A DNA stretch of 7,168 nt, taken from NCBI GenBank assembly GCA_028705905.1, contig JAQWCP010000075.1, positions 1 to 7,168 on the forward strand, in the 5' to 3' direction. Below are positions 6,074 through 7,168 of this stretch, one piece after another; the first letter of the stretch is position 1; the number at the start of each line of letters is the position of its first letter. The translations under genes were made by a program, and so were the position numbers. The notes under the pieces were generated by a model. That model worked only from the letters and a program-made list of their open reading frames with translations. It did not search any database and was not told where the DNA came from. The DNA is from Oscillospiraceae bacterium (GTDB lineage Bacteria > Bacillota > Clostridia > Oscillospirales > Oscillospiraceae).

Positions 6074-7168
6074 TTAATCTTGAAACGACCCGTCTTCCGA
6101 CTCGTTTTGATCGAAGGACTCTTCCGTTTCTTCATCTTGCGATTCGCTCAAACCGCCCGCTGGGGTCAGGCCCTCTTCGCCCAATTCTTCAATGGCAAAT
6201 CCGCCGGCGGCCATTTCGTCATCTTCTGCCACATAGACGTCTTCGTCCATCCGTCCGGGCTGGAAGGTGTCAATTTCTTCGTCTTCTTTCAATTCAATCT
6301 CTTCGCCGTTGGCATCCAATACGCGCATATCCAGGCACAGAGATTGCAGCTCTTTCACCAAAACCTTAAAGGACTCCGGCACGCCGGGCTTTGGCACATT
6401 GTGTCCTTTTACAATGGCTTCATATGTGCGCACACGGCCAGTCACATCGTCAGACTTAACCGTCAAAATCTCCTGCAAGGTATATGCCGCACCATATGCT
6501 TCCAGCGCCCAGACTTCCATCTCGCCGAACCGCTGGCCGCCAAACTGCGCTTTGCCGCCCAACGGCTGCTGGGTCACCAGACTGTACGGCCCGGTGGAGC
6601 GAGCGTGAATTTTATCGTCTACCAGATGGTGGAGCTTTAAGAAGTAAACATACCCCACCGTCACAGGGTTGTCAAACTGATTGCCTGTTCTGCCGTCATG
6701 CAAAATGCTTTTTCCATCAGGAGACAATCCGGCCAAACGCAGCGTATCCATGATATCATCTTCGTTGGCGCCGTCAAAAATGGGGGTCGCCACCTTCCAG
6801 CCAAGCGCCTTGGCAGCATATCCCAAGTGAACTTCCAAAACCTGCCCGATATTCATACGGGAAGGCACGCCAAGGGGATTCAAAACAATATCCAGCGGCG
6901 TCCCGTCGGGCAAAAAGGGCATATCTTCCTGGGGCAAGATGCGGGAAACAACACCCTTGTTTCCGTGACGGCCTGCCATTTTATCACCCACGGAAATCTT
7001 CCGCTTCTGGGCGATGTAGCAGCGCACTACGGTGTTGACGCCAGGGGGCAGCTCATCCCCATTTTCTCTGGTGAACACTTTGACATCCACGATGATGCCG
7101 GATTCCCCGTGGGGCACTTTGAGCGAGGTGTCTCGCACCTCTCTGGCCTTTTCGCCAAAGATGGCCCG
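6074..7168 (-). CDS. rpoB: DNA-directed RNA polymerase subunit beta, C-terminal 364 residues
   Basis: This is the 3' part of the beta subunit gene; its start lies beyond the window. The frame is open from the window edge (RAIFGEKAREVRDTSLKVPHGE) to TAA 6076-6074, giving 364 residues, about 30% of a full beta subunit. Visible are the active-site segment KISVGDKMAGRHGNKG (57-72 of the fragment), with the two lysines that contact the nucleotide and RNA, then PFLPDGTPLDIVLNPLGVPS and GGKAQFGGQRFGEMEVWALEAYGA near the clamp connector, followed by the conserved SFKVLVKELQSLCLD. After the family's conserved end comes a strongly acidic tail: the last 58 residues have no lysine or arginine and 22 acidic residues. 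The rifampicin-binding region is upstream and not seen. It is coupled to rpoC across 16 nt. Confidence 0.98.
   Translation of the reverse strand, partial: RAIFGEKAREVRDTSLKVPHGESGIIVDVKVFTRENGDELPPGVNTVVRCYIAQKRKISVGDKMAGRHGNKGVVSRILPQEDMPFLPDGTPLDIVLNPLGVPSRMNIGQVLEVHLGYAAKALGWKVATPIFDGANEDDIMDTLRLAGLSPDGKSILHDGRTGNQFDNPVTVGYVYFLKLHHLVDDKIHARSTGPYSLVTQQPLGGKAQFGGQRFGEMEVWALEAYGAAYTLQEILTVKSDDVTGRVRTYEAIVKGHNVPKPGVPESFKVLVKELQSLCLDMRVLDANGEEIELKEDEEIDTFQPGRMDEDVYVAEDDEMAAGGFAIEELGEEGLTPAGGLSESQDEETEESFDQNESEDGSFQD

Overview
The window carries part of the conserved RNA polymerase / str ribosomal-protein locus, entirely on the minus strand. Read in transcription order (high to low coordinates) it holds: the 3' end of rpoB, complete rpoC, a small L7Ae-family (YbxF-type) RNA-binding protein gene, complete rpsL (S12), complete rpsG (S7), and the 5' third of fusA (EF-G). 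I see no convincing plus-strand gene, tRNA, rRNA, mobile element or CRISPR array. About 90% of the window is core housekeeping coding sequence.

The organism is most likely a Gram-positive anaerobe of class Clostridia, possibly related to Oscillospiraceae/Ruminococcaceae. Four things point that way. The gene order rpoB-rpoC-L7Ae-rpsL-rpsG-fusA is the Firmicutes arrangement. RpoC is 1185 residues and its trigger loop lacks the large insertion of enteric bacteria. The EF-G segments CAKGGVEPQSETVWRQAD and NKMDIMGADF look clostridial. Strong AGGAGG-type ribosome binding sites precede the genes. The genus cannot be named from sequence reading alone.

Layout. rpoB (6074-7168) and rpoC (2500-6057) are 16 nt apart and surely co-transcribed. 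A strong intrinsic terminator (perfect 13-bp stem plus U5) starts 8 nt after the rpoC stop and closes the polymerase unit. About 85 nt further on, a near-perfect sigma-A promoter (TTGACG, 17 nt, TATAAT, with an extended -10 TG) starts a new unit: L7Ae gene, rpsL, rpsG, fusA. No stretch without a gene exceeds 300 nt; the longest spacer (2252-2499, 248 nt) is explained by this terminator, promoter and leader.

The spacers of the str unit are long for a ribosomal-protein operon (117, 167 and 140 nt) and each has structure of its own. The L7Ae-rpsL spacer has an imperfect 11-bp inverted repeat overlapping a plausible internal promoter. The rpsL-rpsG spacer has a GC-rich hairpin followed by six U residues, which looks like a terminator or attenuator. 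The rpsG-fusA spacer has a very GC-rich, palindromic block. These suggest that expression is adjusted gene by gene inside an otherwise canonical operon.

The genes work together as follows: RpoB and RpoC form the catalytic core of RNA polymerase; S12 and S7 build the 30S decoding centre and head; EF-G drives translocation; the L7Ae-like protein probably binds kink-turn RNAs. I did not find an undescribed biological system here. The best leads are the intergenic RNA/DNA structures.
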